NCBI GenBank assembly: GCA_022843905.1
Contig: JALHMT010000009.1
Coordinates: 62,001-126,000, forward strand
From: Rubrivivax sp.
GTDB taxonomy: Bacteria > Pseudomonadota > Gammaproteobacteria > Burkholderiales > Burkholderiaceae_C
Direction: 5' to 3'
Length of the DNA: 64,000 bases
The notes beneath the pieces were generated by a model. It did no database searches and had not been told where the DNA came from. It saw only the letters and a list, made by a program, of their open reading frames with translations. The translations under genes and the position numbers were made by a program. Positions 30,144 through 42,592 of the stretch are shown here, piece by piece (the first letter of the stretch is position 1; every line of letters starts with the position of its first letter).

Positions 30144-31625
30144 ATGACCCCGATGAACTGGCCTGTCATCTATCCCGAGATGTGGCTGCTGGCGATGGCC
30201 TGCGTGGTGACGCTGGCCGATCTCTTCGTGACCGATCCGCAACGGCGCCCGACCTTCTGGCTGACTCAGGGCACGATCGCCGGCTTCTCGCTGCTGCACC
30301 TGGCGGCCTTCAACACCGGCGAGACGGCGATCGGCATGCAGGGACTGGTGGTGTCGGATCCGATGGGCCACCTGCTGGCCTTCTTCGCCGGCGTGACGAC
30401 GATGATCACCATCGCCTACGCGCGTCCGACGCTGGAGTCGCGCGACATGCTCAAGGGCGAGTTCTTCTCGCTGTCGCTCTTCATGCTGCTGGGCATCTCG
30501 GTGATGTGCTCGGCCAACAACTTCCTGGTCGTCTATCTCGGTCTGGAACTGATGAGCCTGTCGCTCTACGCGCTCGTGGCCCTGCGTCGGGACCATGCCG
30601 TGTCGACCGAGGCGGCGATGAAGTACTTCGTGCTCGGCGCGCTGGCCAGTGGTTTCCTGCTGTACGGCCTGTCGATGATGTACGGCGCCACCGGCTCGCT
30701 CGACATTCCCAGGGTCTTCGAGCAGATCTCCACCGGCCGCATCAACAAGGAAGTGCTGATCTTCGGCGTGGTCTTCGTCGTGGCCGGGCTGGCCTTCAAG
30801 CTCGGCGCCGTGCCTTTCCACATGTGGGTGCCCGACGTCTACCAGGGCGCACCGACTTCGGTCACCCTGCTCATCGGCGGCGCCCCGAAGTTCGCCGCTT
30901 TCGCCATCACCATCCGGCTGCTGGTGGAAGGCATGCTGGGGCTGGCAGTCGACTGGCAGCAGATGCTCATCGTGCTGGCCGTGGGCTCGCTGGTCATCGG
31001 CAACCTGGTGGCCATCGCGCAGACCAACATCAAGCGCATGCTGGCGTACTCCACCATCGCGCAGATGGGCTTCATCCTGCTGGGCCTGTCGGCCGGCGTG
31101 GTGACCGGCAACACGCTGTCGGCGGGCAACGCCTACAGCTCGTCGATGTTCTACCTGGTGAGCTACGTGCTCACCACGCTCGGCAGCTTCGGCATGATCA
31201 TGTACCTGTCGCGGCAGGGCTTCGAGGCCGAGTACATCGACGACTTCGCGGGTCTGGCCAAGCGCCGGCCCTGGGCGGCGGGCGTGATGTCGGTGTTCCT
31301 GTTCTCGCTGGCCGGCCTGCCGCCCATGGTGGGCTTCTACGCCAAGCTGGCGATCCTGCAGGCGCTGGTGTCGACCAACGTCACGGCCTACATCTGGCTG
31401 GCCGTCATCGCGGTGCTCCTGTCCCTGATCGGCGCGTTCTACTACATCCGCGTCGTCAAGGTGATGTACTTCGACGAACCGACGCAGACCGAGCCCATCG
31501 TCTCCACACAGGGCGTCTCAGCGCTGCTGGCGGTCAACGGCCTGGCCGTGCTGGTGTTCGGCCTGCTGCCCGGCGGGCTGATGGCGATGTGCCGCGAGGC
31601 CATCATCAAGGCCCTGGCCAGTTGA
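30144..31625 (+). CDS. nuoN: NADH-quinone oxidoreductase subunit N
   Basis: YLGLELMSLSLYALVALRRD...PFHMWVPDVYQGAPTSVTLLIGGAPKFAAF. Confidence 0.98.
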   Translation: MTPMNWPVIYPEMWLLAMACVVTLADLFVTDPQRRPTFWLTQGTIAGFSLLHLAAFNTGETAIGMQGLVVSDPMGHLLAFFAGVTTMITIAYARPTLESRDMLKGEFFSLSLFMLLGISVMCSANNFLVVYLGLELMSLSLYALVALRRDHAVSTEAAMKYFVLGALASGFLLYGLSMMYGATGSLDIPRVFEQISTGRINKEVLIFGVVFVVAGLAFKLGAVPFHMWVPDVYQGAPTSVTLLIGGAPKFAAFAITIRLLVEGMLGLAVDWQQMLIVLAVGSLVIGNLVAIAQTNIKRMLAYSTIAQMGFILLGLSAGVVTGNTLSAGNAYSSSMFYLVSYVLTTLGSFGMIMYLSRQGFEAEYIDDFAGLAKRRPWAAGVMSVFLFSLAGLPPMVGFYAKLAILQALVSTNVTAYIWLAVIAVLLSLIGAFYYIRVVKVMYFDEPTQTEPIVSTQGVSALLAVNGLAVLVFGLLPGGLMAMCREAIIKALAS

Positions 31626-31688
31626 TCCCATGAGCTCGTCCGGCAGCCCGAAGGGCGAATCCCCAAGCGCGAAGCGCGCAGCTGCCCA

Positions 31689-32264
31689 GTGAGCGACGAC
31701 GCCCACCTCGTCGAGAAGGGCGTCGGCTCCCAGCTGCTCGTGAAGGGCAACTTCCTCGAGGTGCGGCGCGACACGGTGGAACTGCCCTCGGGCAGCACTG
31801 CCACGCGCGAGTACGTGGTGCACCCGGGTGCGGTGGCCATCGTGGCCCTGCTGGACGACGGCCGCCTGGTGATGGAGCGGCAGTTCCGCTACCCCGTCGG
31901 CCATGTCGTCACCGAGATCCCGGCCGGCAAGCTCGAAGCCGGCGAGGACCCGCTGCGCTGTGCTCAGCGGGAGCTGCTCGAGGAGACCGGATACAGCGCG
32001 CGCGAGTGGGCGTCCGCCGGGCTGATCCACAACGCGGCAGCCTATTCCACCGAGATCATCCATCTCTTCTTCGCGCGTGGCCTGAGCCTGGGCGCACGGC
32101 AGCTCGACGACGGCGAGTTCATCGAGACCTGCCTGCTCGACGCGCGCCAGCTGGACGCCATGGCCTCTCGCGGCGAGCTCACCGACGTGAAGACGCTGAT
32201 CGGCCTGCAGTGGCTGCAACGCTGGCAAGCAGGAGCGTGGCCCTTGCATTTCACGCCGGCATGA
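31689..32264 (+). CDS. NUDIX hydrolase (ADP-ribose pyrophosphatase-like)
   Basis: GTG start; EIPAGKLEAGEDPLRCAQRELLEETGYSA NUDIX box. Confidence 0.95.
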   Translation: MSDDAHLVEKGVGSQLLVKGNFLEVRRDTVELPSGSTATREYVVHPGAVAIVALLDDGRLVMERQFRYPVGHVVTEIPAGKLEAGEDPLRCAQRELLEETGYSAREWASAGLIHNAAAYSTEIIHLFFARGLSLGARQLDDGEFIETCLLDARQLDAMASRGELTDVKTLIGLQWLQRWQAGAWPLHFTPA

Positions 32265-32309
32265 AGCCTTGCCTGGGCACGCCTGCAGTTGTGCCTCTAT
32301 GATGGTTTC

Positions 32310-32762
32310 ATGAAGGTTCTGAACCTGCGCTGCCAGAACGGACACGGCTTCGAGGGCTGGTTCGCCTCCGACGACGACTTCATGGCGCAGAACGGCCGCG
32401 GCCTCATCGAGTGCCCGGTATGCAATGACCGCCTCGTCACGAGGATGCCCAGTGCTCCCCGACTGAACCTCTCCGGCGCCCGGGAGCCCGCGGTACCTGC
32501 GGCGAAACCCGAAGCCGTGCACGACATGATGCCCGACACGGTGCAGGCCGGCTGGCTCGCGGCGGTGCGGCAGTTGCTGGCCAACACCGAGGACGTCGGA
32601 CCGCGCTTCGCCGAGGAGGCGCGCCGCATCCATTACGGCGAGACGCCGGAGCGGGCCATTCGCGGCGCCGCCACGCCGCAGGAGCGCGAGGCCCTTCAGG
32701 ACGAGGGCATCGAGGTGATGTCGATTCCCGTGCCCCAGGCGCTGAAGGGGCCGGTTCAGTAG
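32310..32762 (+). CDS. DUF1178 family protein
   Basis: MKVLNLRCQNGHGFEGWFASDDDFMAQNGRGLIECPVCND. Confidence 0.9.
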   Translation: MKVLNLRCQNGHGFEGWFASDDDFMAQNGRGLIECPVCNDRLVTRMPSAPRLNLSGAREPAVPAAKPEAVHDMMPDTVQAGWLAAVRQLLANTEDVGPRFAEEARRIHYGETPERAIRGAATPQEREALQDEGIEVMSIPVPQALKGPVQ

Positions 32763-32772
32763 TCCGGCGCTC

Positions 32773-34179
32773 TCAGAGCACCCGGCCCGGATTCATGCGG
32801 TTGTCGGGATCCAGCGCGCGCTTGATGCGTCGCATCATCTCCAGCGCCACCGGCGACTTGCGCTCCACCAGTTCGTCGCGCTTGAGCACGCCGATGCCGT
32901 GCTCCGCCGAAATCGAACCGCCGCGCTCGCACACGGCGTCATAGACGATGCGGTTGACCTCGTGCTCGTGAGACGCCAGGAAGTCGCTGGCCGACATGCC
33001 TGCAGGCGCCTGCACGTTGTAGTGCAGGTTGCCGTCGCCCAGGTGCCCGAAGTCGACCATGGCCACGCCGGGAAAGCGGGCGGCCAGCGCGGCATCGGTG
33101 TACTCGACGAAGTCGGGGATGGCCGACACCGGCACCGAGATGTCGTGCTTGATGTTGGGCCCCTCTTCGCTCTGCGCCAGCGGGATCGACTCGCGCACGT
33201 GCCACAGCGCCTGCGACTGCGCCATCGACTCGGCGACCACCGCGTCGTCGATGGTCCCGGCTTCGAGAGCCGCGCCCAGCAGCGACTCGAAACGCGCGCG
33301 CGCCTCGCTCTCGCTGTCGGTGGCGCTCTGCTCCAGCAGCACGGTCCAGGTCGCGTTGGGCAGCGGGTTGGGCAGGGCAGGGAAATGCCTGGCCACGAGG
33401 TCGATGGCGTAGCGGCCCATCATCTCGAAGCCGGTGAGGGCGGGGCCCAGGCGGCCGCGCGCCAGGTTCAGCAGGTCCACGCAGTGCTGCACCGAGGCGC
33501 AGGCGGCCAGCGCGGTGGTGGTGGCGGCGGGGCGCGGACTGAGCTTCATCGTGGCCGCGGTGATGATGCCCAGCGTGCCTTCGCTGCCGATGAAGAGATC
33601 GCGCAGGTCGTAGCCGGTGTTGTCCTTGCGCAGGCCGCTCAGGCCCTCCCAGACCTCGCCGTCGGCGGTCACCACTTCCAGCCCCAGGCAGAGGTCGCGC
33701 GTGTTGCCGAAGCGCAGCACCTGGGTGCCGCCGGCATTCGTGCCCAGGTTGCCCCCGATGGTGCAGCTGCCCTCGGCCGCCAGGCTCAGCGGGAACCACA
33801 GCCCGTCGGCCGCGGCAGCCTCCTGCACCGCCTTCAGGATGCAGCCGGCTTCGACCGTCAGCGTGAGATTGGCGCGGTCGATCTGGCGCACGCGGTTCAT
33901 GCGCTGCAGGCTCATCAGCACCTGCCTGCCGCTGTCGTCGGGCACGCCGCCGCCCACCAGGCCGGTGTTGCCGCCCTGCGGCACGATGCTCACGCCGTGG
34001 ACGGCGCAGGCCTTCACCACCGCAGCCACCTCGGCGGTGCTGCCGGGCCGCACGACGGCGCCGGCCCTGCCGCGCCAGCGGCGGCGCCAGTCGTGTTCCC
34101 AGGCCGAAAGGTCGCCTTCGGTGAGCACCTGGGCGGCGCCGACGATGCGGCGCAGGCTGTCGAGCAGTTGTGGATTCAT
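32773..34179 (-). CDS. FAD-binding oxidase, GlcD/D-lactate dehydrogenase type
   Basis: VSIVPQGGNTGLVGGGVPD...GGNLGTNAGGTQVLRFGNTRDLCLGLEVV...SAEHGIGVLKR. Confidence 0.93.
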   Translation of the reverse strand: MNPQLLDSLRRIVGAAQVLTEGDLSAWEHDWRRRWRGRAGAVVRPGSTAEVAAVVKACAVHGVSIVPQGGNTGLVGGGVPDDSGRQVLMSLQRMNRVRQIDRANLTLTVEAGCILKAVQEAAAADGLWFPLSLAAEGSCTIGGNLGTNAGGTQVLRFGNTRDLCLGLEVVTADGEVWEGLSGLRKDNTGYDLRDLFIGSEGTLGIITAATMKLSPRPAATTTALAACASVQHCVDLLNLARGRLGPALTGFEMMGRYAIDLVARHFPALPNPLPNATWTVLLEQSATDSESEARARFESLLGAALEAGTIDDAVVAESMAQSQALWHVRESIPLAQSEEGPNIKHDISVPVSAIPDFVEYTDAALAARFPGVAMVDFGHLGDGNLHYNVQAPAGMSASDFLASHEHEVNRIVYDAVCERGGSISAEHGIGVLKRDELVERKSPVALEMMRRIKRALDPDNRMNPGRVL

Positions 34180-34553
34180 GCCATGACCTTGGCGGCATTG
34201 CGAAGGCGCCACCGGATGTAGAGGGCGCAGGCCCCGAAGAGCAGCAGGCTGAGCAGCACTTCCAGTCCGGCCAGCCATTGCGACACGCCCCCTTCGGTGG
34301 TCACGCGCACCACGCCTTCGGTGAAGTACAGCCACACCAGCAGGCTCAGCCAGCGGTAGGTGTACATGCGGTGCCGCAGCAGGCCGACGACACAAGGCAC
34401 CAGGGGCACCACCTTCAGCGCCAGCGTGCCGCTGCCGGTGGGAGCCAGCCAGAGTTCCCAGGCCAGTCCCAGCACGATGAGGCCGATGAGGCCCGTCAAG
34501 GCCAGCACCCGTGCGCCGCGGACCACGGGGTCGGGCGTGTTCGAAGAGGTCAT
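34176..34553 (-). CDS. DUF2069 membrane protein
   Basis: Four-TM small protein with YTYRWLSLLVWLYFTEGVVR motif. Confidence 0.85.
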   Translation of the reverse strand: MTSSNTPDPVVRGARVLALTGLIGLIVLGLAWELWLAPTGSGTLALKVVPLVPCVVGLLRHRMYTYRWLSLLVWLYFTEGVVRVTTEGGVSQWLAGLEVLLSLLLFGACALYIRWRLRNAAKVMA

Positions 34554-34571
34554 GCTGGCATCATAGCCAGC

Positions 34572-35807
34572 ATGTCAACGCTGTCGGATCGCAAGGCTTC
34601 GGCCGCGGAACAAGCCCTGCGCCTGCTGGAAGACCTGCGCCACTGGCCCTGGCTCGACACGCTGAAGACGCTGCGCGAGCGTTTCCGCGAAGACCACCTG
34701 AGCCTGAGCGCCAGCAGCCTGACCTTCACCACCCTGATCGCCCTGGTGCCCTTGGTGACGGTGATGCTGGCGGTGTTTTCGGCCTTCCCCGTCTTCGGGG
34801 CGTTCCAGGGGGCACTGGAGAAGTACTTCCTGCAGGCCCTGGTGCCCGACGGCATCGCGCGCCCGGTGATGCGGGCCTTGACGCAGTTCGCGTCCAAGGC
34901 CAGCGGCATGGGCTCGCTGGGCCTGCTTCTGCTGTGCATCACGGCGCTGGCGATGGTCTTCACCATCGACCGCACGCTCAACCAGATCTGGCGCGTGCGC
35001 CGCCCGCGGCCCCTGGGCCAGCGCGTGATGGTGTATTGGGCCGCCCTAACGCTCGGGCCGCTGCTGCTGGGTGTGAGCCTGACCATGACGTCATACGCCG
35101 TGTCGGCCTCGCGCGGCTTCGTCAACGCGATGCCTGGCGGGCTGAGCCTGCTGCTGAATCTGCTCGAGTTCGGGCTGCTGAGCGCAGCGCTGGCCGCGCT
35201 GTTCCGCTACGTGCCCAATACCTTCGTGCGCTGGCGCCATGCGATGGCTGGCGCGTTGGCGGCCGCGCTCGGCCTGGAACTGGCCAAGGCCGGCCTGGCC
35301 TGGTATGTCCAGGCCGTGCCCTCGTTTTCGATGATCTACGGCGCCTTCGCGACGCTGCCCATCCTGCTGCTGTGGATCTACCTCGTGTGGGTCATCGTGC
35401 TGCTGGGTGCGGTGGTGGCGGCGTACGCGCCCAGCCTGCAGATGGGGCTGCGGCGGACCAGCACGGCGGCCGGCTCGCGCTTCGATCTGGCCCTGGACGC
35501 CCTGCGGGAGCTACGCCGCGCGCGCGTGCTGGGCGAGCGGGGCCGCACCCTGGTCGAGCTGGCGGCGGTGCTGCGCCTCGACCCGCTGCAGATCGAGACC
35601 GCCATGGAGGTGCTGGCCGCCATCGACTGGGTCGGCCGGCTCGACGAGCCCGGCGCGCGCCGCTACGTGCTGCTGTGCGAGCCCACGCAGACTCCTGCGC
35701 GGGCGCTGATCGATGCGCTTCTGCTCACACCCAGCGACTCGAGTGCGGCCTTCCGGCGTGCGGCCAGGATCGACGAACTCCAGGTGGCCGATCTTCTCGG
35801 CAGCTGA
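34572..35807 (+). CDS. YihY/BrkB family inner membrane protein
   Basis: LSLSASSLTFTTLIALVPLVTVMLAVFSAFPVFGAFQGALEKYFLQALVPDGIARPV. Confidence 0.93.
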   Translation: MSTLSDRKASAAEQALRLLEDLRHWPWLDTLKTLRERFREDHLSLSASSLTFTTLIALVPLVTVMLAVFSAFPVFGAFQGALEKYFLQALVPDGIARPVMRALTQFASKASGMGSLGLLLLCITALAMVFTIDRTLNQIWRVRRPRPLGQRVMVYWAALTLGPLLLGVSLTMTSYAVSASRGFVNAMPGGLSLLLNLLEFGLLSAALAALFRYVPNTFVRWRHAMAGALAAALGLELAKAGLAWYVQAVPSFSMIYGAFATLPILLLWIYLVWVIVLLGAVVAAYAPSLQMGLRRTSTAAGSRFDLALDALRELRRARVLGERGRTLVELAAVLRLDPLQIETAMEVLAAIDWVGRLDEPGARRYVLLCEPTQTPARALIDALLLTPSDSSAAFRRAARIDELQVADLLGS

Positions 35808-35810
35808 GCT

Positions 35811-35834
35811 CCGGGTCCGGGTCCGGGTCCGGGT
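35811..35834. repeat. Four-copy CCGGGT tandem microsatellite just after the yihY stop
   Basis: CCGGGTCCGGGTCCGGGTCCGGGT. Confidence 0.9.
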
Positions 35835-35855
35835 GTGGGGCCGGCCCGGGACGCT

Positions 35856-36821
35856 TCACTCGGGCTGGATCTTCGACCTGGCGATGACCTCGGCCCAGCG
35901 CTTGATCTCGCCAGCCAGCAGCCCCTGCAGATCGGCCGGCGTGCTGGCGGCCAGCCGCATGCCCAGCCTGCCGAGCTTGTCCTGCACGGCAGGCGACGCG
36001 ACGGCCTCGCGCGCGGTGCGATTCAGGCGCTCGATGATCTCCTGCGGCGTGCCCGCCGGCGCTGCCAGCGCGTTCCACGACGCCACGTCGTACCCTGCCA
36101 CGCCCTCCTGCTGCACCGTGGGCACCTGCGGCAGTGCCGGGTTGCGCTGGCTCGAGGACACTGCCAGCGCCTTCACCGCGCCTGCCGCCACCTGCGGCAG
36201 CATGGGGCCGACGATCTCGAAGGCGAGCTCGATCTCGCCCGCGCGCAAGGCCGTCAGCACGGCGGGCGAGCCCTTGTAGGGCACCACCAGGGTGTCGATG
36301 CCGGCGACCGTCTCGAACAGCTTGGCCGACAGGTGCTGTGTGCTGCCCACGGCGATGCTGCCGACGTTGAGCTTGCCGGGGTTCGCCCGGGCCCAGGCCA
36401 CGGCCTGACCCAGGTTCGCGAAACGGCTGCTCGCCAGGGCGAAGATGCCGATGTCGAAGAAGCCCAGCGTGCTGACCGGGGCAAAGTCCTTCAGCGTGTC
36501 GTAGGGCAGCTTCCTGAACAGCGAGACGCTGAGCGCGTTGCTGTTGCTCATCAGCAGCAAGGTGTGGCCGTCGGGCGCGGCCTGTGCCACGGCCTGCGAC
36601 GCCACGATGCTGCCGGCGCTGGGACGGTTGTCGACGATCACTGTCTGCGCCAGGCTGCGCGTCATCTGCTCGGCCACCGCACGCGCCGTGATGTCGGCGA
36701 TGCCGCCGGGCGCGAAAGGCACGATCAGCGTGATCGGCCGGTCCGGAAAGCGGCCCTGGGCGCGCAGGTGCGGCAGCGGTCCCAGCATCGTCAGCCAGGC
36801 CAGGCAGTTTCGGCGGTTCAT
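35856..36821 (-). CDS. Tripartite tricarboxylate transporter substrate-binding protein (Bug family)
   Basis: RFPDRPITLIVPFAPGGIADITARAVAEQMTRSLAQTVIVDNRPSAGSIVASQAVAQAAPDGHTLLL. Confidence 0.95.
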   Translation of the reverse strand: MNRRNCLAWLTMLGPLPHLRAQGRFPDRPITLIVPFAPGGIADITARAVAEQMTRSLAQTVIVDNRPSAGSIVASQAVAQAAPDGHTLLLMSNSNALSVSLFRKLPYDTLKDFAPVSTLGFFDIGIFALASSRFANLGQAVAWARANPGKLNVGSIAVGSTQHLSAKLFETVAGIDTLVVPYKGSPAVLTALRAGEIELAFEIVGPMLPQVAAGAVKALAVSSSQRNPALPQVPTVQQEGVAGYDVASWNALAAPAGTPQEIIERLNRTAREAVASPAVQDKLGRLGMRLAASTPADLQGLLAGEIKRWAEVIARSKIQPE

Positions 36822-36913
36822 CTTCGAAGGCAAGGCGGCTCCCCGGTACGCGGCGCAGTCCCGGCATTGTCGAGGAAGATCCCGGCCGGCCCCGGGCGGA
36901 GACACAATGCAGC

Positions 36914-38038
36914 ATGGCCGTGCAAGCACCCTTCAGCGAGTTCGACGACGCCTGCATGCAGCGTGCGCTCGAACTGGCCGGGCAGGCGGTCGGCTTGACC
37001 GAGCCCAATCCGCGCGTCGGCTGCGTGCTCGTGGGGGATGGCTGGCAGACCGAAGGCCACACGCAGGCTGCCGGTCAGGCCCATGCCGAGGTGATGGCGC
37101 TGCGCGCCGCGCTGTCGCAGGGTGTCGACCCCGGTGGCTGCACCGCCTATGTCACGCTGGAGCCCTGCGCCCACCACGGACGCACGCCGCCCTGTTGTGA
37201 CGCGCTGATCGACGCCGGTGTCGGCCGCGTCGTGGTGGCGCTGGGCGATCCGAACCCGCAGGTCGGCGGCGAGGGCATCCGCCGACTGCGCGCTGCCGGC
37301 ATCGAGGTGCAGGTGGGGCTGCGCGAGGCCGAGGCGCGCGAGCTCAACATCGGCTTCCTGTCGCGCATGCAAAGCGGCCTGCCGTTCGTGCGTCTGAAGG
37401 TCGCTGCCTCGCTCGACGGCCGCACGGCCCTGCACGACGGCAGCAGCCAGTGGATCACCGGACCCGAGGCGCGTCAGGACGGACACCGCTGGCGCCGCCG
37501 CGCAGGGGCGGTTCTCACCGGCATCGGCACCGTTCTGGCCGACGATCCCCGACTGGACGTTCGCGAGGTCTCCACCGCACGACAGCCGCTGCGCGTGCTG
37601 CTCGACGCGCGTCTGCAGCTGCCGCCGGCGGCGCGCATCGTGCAACCGCCCGGCGAACTGCGCATCTACACGGCCGACCCGGCGTCTGCGGTGGTCGACG
37701 CCTGGCGCGAACACGGCGTCACCTTGGTCAACGCCCCCCTGCACGAAGGCCGCATCGCGCTGGACTTCGTGCTGAAGGACCTGGCCGGCCTGGGCACCAA
37801 CGAGCTGCATGTCGAGGCCGGCCCGCGGTTGAACGCCTCGTGGCTGGCCGGCGGACACGTCGACGAGCTGCTGGTCTACCTGGCGCCGATGCTCATCGGC
37901 GAAGGGCGCGGAATGGCCGCGCTGGCGCCGTTGCAGCGCCTGGCCGACGCCAGCCGTTTCCAGTTCATGGAAGTCACGCCTGTCGGCACCGACCTGCGGC
38001 TGCGTGCGAGGCCGGTGTCCGGCGCCCGGCAGCCTTGA
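36914..38038 (+). CDS. ribD: Bifunctional riboflavin deaminase/reductase
   Basis: PNPRVGCVLV...HAEVMALRAA...YVTLEPCAHHGRTPPCCDALIDAGV; RibD reductase C-terminus. Confidence 0.97.
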   Translation: MAVQAPFSEFDDACMQRALELAGQAVGLTEPNPRVGCVLVGDGWQTEGHTQAAGQAHAEVMALRAALSQGVDPGGCTAYVTLEPCAHHGRTPPCCDALIDAGVGRVVVALGDPNPQVGGEGIRRLRAAGIEVQVGLREAEARELNIGFLSRMQSGLPFVRLKVAASLDGRTALHDGSSQWITGPEARQDGHRWRRRAGAVLTGIGTVLADDPRLDVREVSTARQPLRVLLDARLQLPPAARIVQPPGELRIYTADPASAVVDAWREHGVTLVNAPLHEGRIALDFVLKDLAGLGTNELHVEAGPRLNASWLAGGHVDELLVYLAPMLIGEGRGMAALAPLQRLADASRFQFMEVTPVGTDLRLRARPVSGARQP

Positions 38039-38083
38039 TCTTCGAGGGCAACGCCGAGGGGGGCCGCCGGGCGCCGGCGGCGT

Positions 38084-39277
38084 TCAGATCGCGCCCTGCG
38101 CCCGCAGTTCGTCGATGGCCCCGGGCGGCAGCCCGAGTTCGCCCAGGATGGCGTCGGTATGCTGGCCCACGGCAGGGATGCCGCCCATTCGTGGCTCGCT
38201 GTCGTCCCACGATCCTGGCGGCAGCAGCGCTGCTATGGGGCCGGCGGGGCTGTCGACTTCGCGCCAACGCTGGCGTGCGGCGAGCTGCGGGTGGGCCCAC
38301 AGCCCAGCGAGGTCGTTGACCTGCGCATTGGCGATCTGTGCTGCTTCCAGGCGTGCCGCCACCTCATCGGCGCTCATCGTCGAAAAGGCCTGGACGATCA
38401 GCTCGCGCAGCGCCGCGCGATGGCTGCTGCGCTGCGCATTGCCGGCGAAGCGCTCGTCCCGGGCCAGACCCGGCTGCTGCAGCACCTTGTCGCAGAACTG
38501 CTGCCATTCGCGTTCGTTCTGCAGGCCCAGCATCACGGTCCGGCCGTCGCCGGTGGGGAAGGGGCCGTAGGGATAGATCGTGGCGTGCGCAGCACCGGCC
38601 CGAGGCGGTGGCGGGGCACCGTCGAAGGTGTAGTACATCGGATAACCCATCCATTCACCCATCGCTTCGAGCATCGAGATGTCGATGCGCCGGCCGCGGC
38701 CATCGATCTTTCGCTGCAGCAGAGCGGCCAGGATGTTGCTGTAGGCGTACATGCCTGCGGCGATGTCGGCGACCGACAGCCCGGCCTTGCTGGGCTCGTC
38801 GGGCGTGCCGGTGACGCTGACGAAACCCGACTCGCTCTGGATCAGCAGGTCGTAGGCCTTCTTGTCGCGGTAGGGCCCGGGGTGATCGGCGTCGTCGCCG
38901 TAACCCGAGATGTCGCACACGATCAGGTCGGGCCGGCGTCCCTGCAGGGCGTCGAAGCACACCCCCATCCTGGCTGCGGCACCCGGTGCGAGGTTCTGCA
39001 CCACCACGTCGGCACGCTCGACGATCAACCGGATCAGCAGTTCGGCCGCGCGCGGGTGCTTGAGGTCGAGCGTCAGGCTTTCCTTGCTGCGGTTGGTCCA
39101 CACGAAGTGCGAGCACAGGCCGCGCACGCGCGTGTCGTAGCCGCGTGCGAAGTCGCCCAGGCCGGGGCGTTCGATCTTGATCACGCGAGCACCGAGATCG
39201 GCGAGCTGTCGGGTGGCGAAGGGTGCGGCCACCGCGTGTTCGAGCGCGACGACGGTGACTCCTTGCAGCGGCTGCAT
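38084..39277 (-). CDS. Family III CoA-transferase (CaiB/BaiF)
   Basis: MQPLQGVTVVALEHAVAAPFATRQLADLGARVIKIERPGLGDFARGYD. Confidence 0.94.
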   Translation of the reverse strand: MQPLQGVTVVALEHAVAAPFATRQLADLGARVIKIERPGLGDFARGYDTRVRGLCSHFVWTNRSKESLTLDLKHPRAAELLIRLIVERADVVVQNLAPGAAARMGVCFDALQGRRPDLIVCDISGYGDDADHPGPYRDKKAYDLLIQSESGFVSVTGTPDEPSKAGLSVADIAAGMYAYSNILAALLQRKIDGRGRRIDISMLEAMGEWMGYPMYYTFDGAPPPPRAGAAHATIYPYGPFPTGDGRTVMLGLQNEREWQQFCDKVLQQPGLARDERFAGNAQRSSHRAALRELIVQAFSTMSADEVAARLEAAQIANAQVNDLAGLWAHPQLAARQRWREVDSPAGPIAALLPPGSWDDSEPRMGGIPAVGQHTDAILGELGLPPGAIDELRAQGAI

Positions 39278-39351
39278 CTGTTCGATCCTTCGGTGACGAG
39301 GTTTCGCCGGCTCTCGACGCGAAAGGCGTTCCGGTCGAGGCCGGCACGTCT

Positions 39352-40349
39352 TCAGAACTCTTCGGTGTCGACCTCGCTGCGCGCCTGCGCCCCGTAGCGA
39401 TGGCCGGCCACCGTGCGCTGGTTGATCAGCGCATCGGCACGTGCCAGCACGTCGGCGGGCACCGGGACATCGGCAGCCGCCACGTTCTCGCGCACGTGTT
39501 CAGGCCGGGTCGTGCCGGGAATCGGAACGACGTTCTCGCCGCGCGACAGCAGCCAGGCCAGCGCGAGCTGGGCCGGGGTGCAGCCGGCCTCCTGCGCCAG
39601 CGCGCGGTAGGCCGGCAGCAACGCCAGGTTGGCGGCGTAGGGGGCCGGATCGAAGCGTGGCATGCTGCGCCGGATGTCCTTGGCGTCCAGGCCGCTGGCG
39701 TCGGGCAGGGCGTCGGCCAGGAAGGCCCGGGCCACCGGGCTGAAGGGCACGAAGGCCGCGCCCAGCTCCCTGCAGGTCGCCAGTACGGCGATCTCGGGGT
39801 TGCGCGTCCACAGCGAGTACTCGGTCTGCACCGCGGCAATGGGGTGCACCGCATGCGCCTTGCGCAAGGTGGCGGCAGAGACCTCGCTCAGTCCCAGGGT
39901 GCGTACCTTGCCCTGGCGCACCAGGTCGGCCATGGCGCCCACGCTGTCCTCGATGGGCACGCTCTTGTGCCAGCGGTGCAGGTAGTAGAGGTCGATGACC
40001 TCGGTCTGCAGCCGGCGCAGGCTGTCCTCGCAGTGGCGGCGGATGGCCTCGGGGCTGCCGTCGATCACGCGCTTGACGCCGTCGGGGAAGGTCTCGCCGG
40101 CCATGCCGCCCTTGCTGGCCAGCACGATCCTGTGGCGATGGGCCTTCAGCACGCGTCCGACCAGCGTCTCGTTGGCGCCGAAGCCGTAGAGCGCCGCCGT
40201 GTCGAACAGCGTGACCCCGGCGTCCAGCGCCGCCAGCAGCACGCGTTCGGCCTGCTCGACCGGCGGCGGCTTGCCGTAGGCGTGGCTGAGGTTCATGCAC
40301 CCCAGGCCGATGGGATGGACCTCGAACGGCCCGATGCGACGCAGCACGG

Positions 40350-40353
<4 letters not shown>
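39352..40353 (-). CDS. Aldo/keto reductase
   Basis: IGLGCMNLSHAYGKPPPVEQAERVLLAALDAGVTLFDTAALYGFGANETLVG. Confidence 0.94.

Positions 40354-42592
<2,239 letters not shown>

Noticed and set aside
26067-30821. 1584-aa minus-strand ORF across nuoJ-nuoN
   Set aside because: Antisense shadow of high-GC codon bias over unambiguous nuo genes; low-complexity H/R/D/G/Q-rich translation with no recognisable domain.
36822-36913. FMN riboswitch upstream of ribD
   Set aside because: The 92-bp spacer is too short for an FMN aptamer and I do not see the conserved RFN element sequence blocks.
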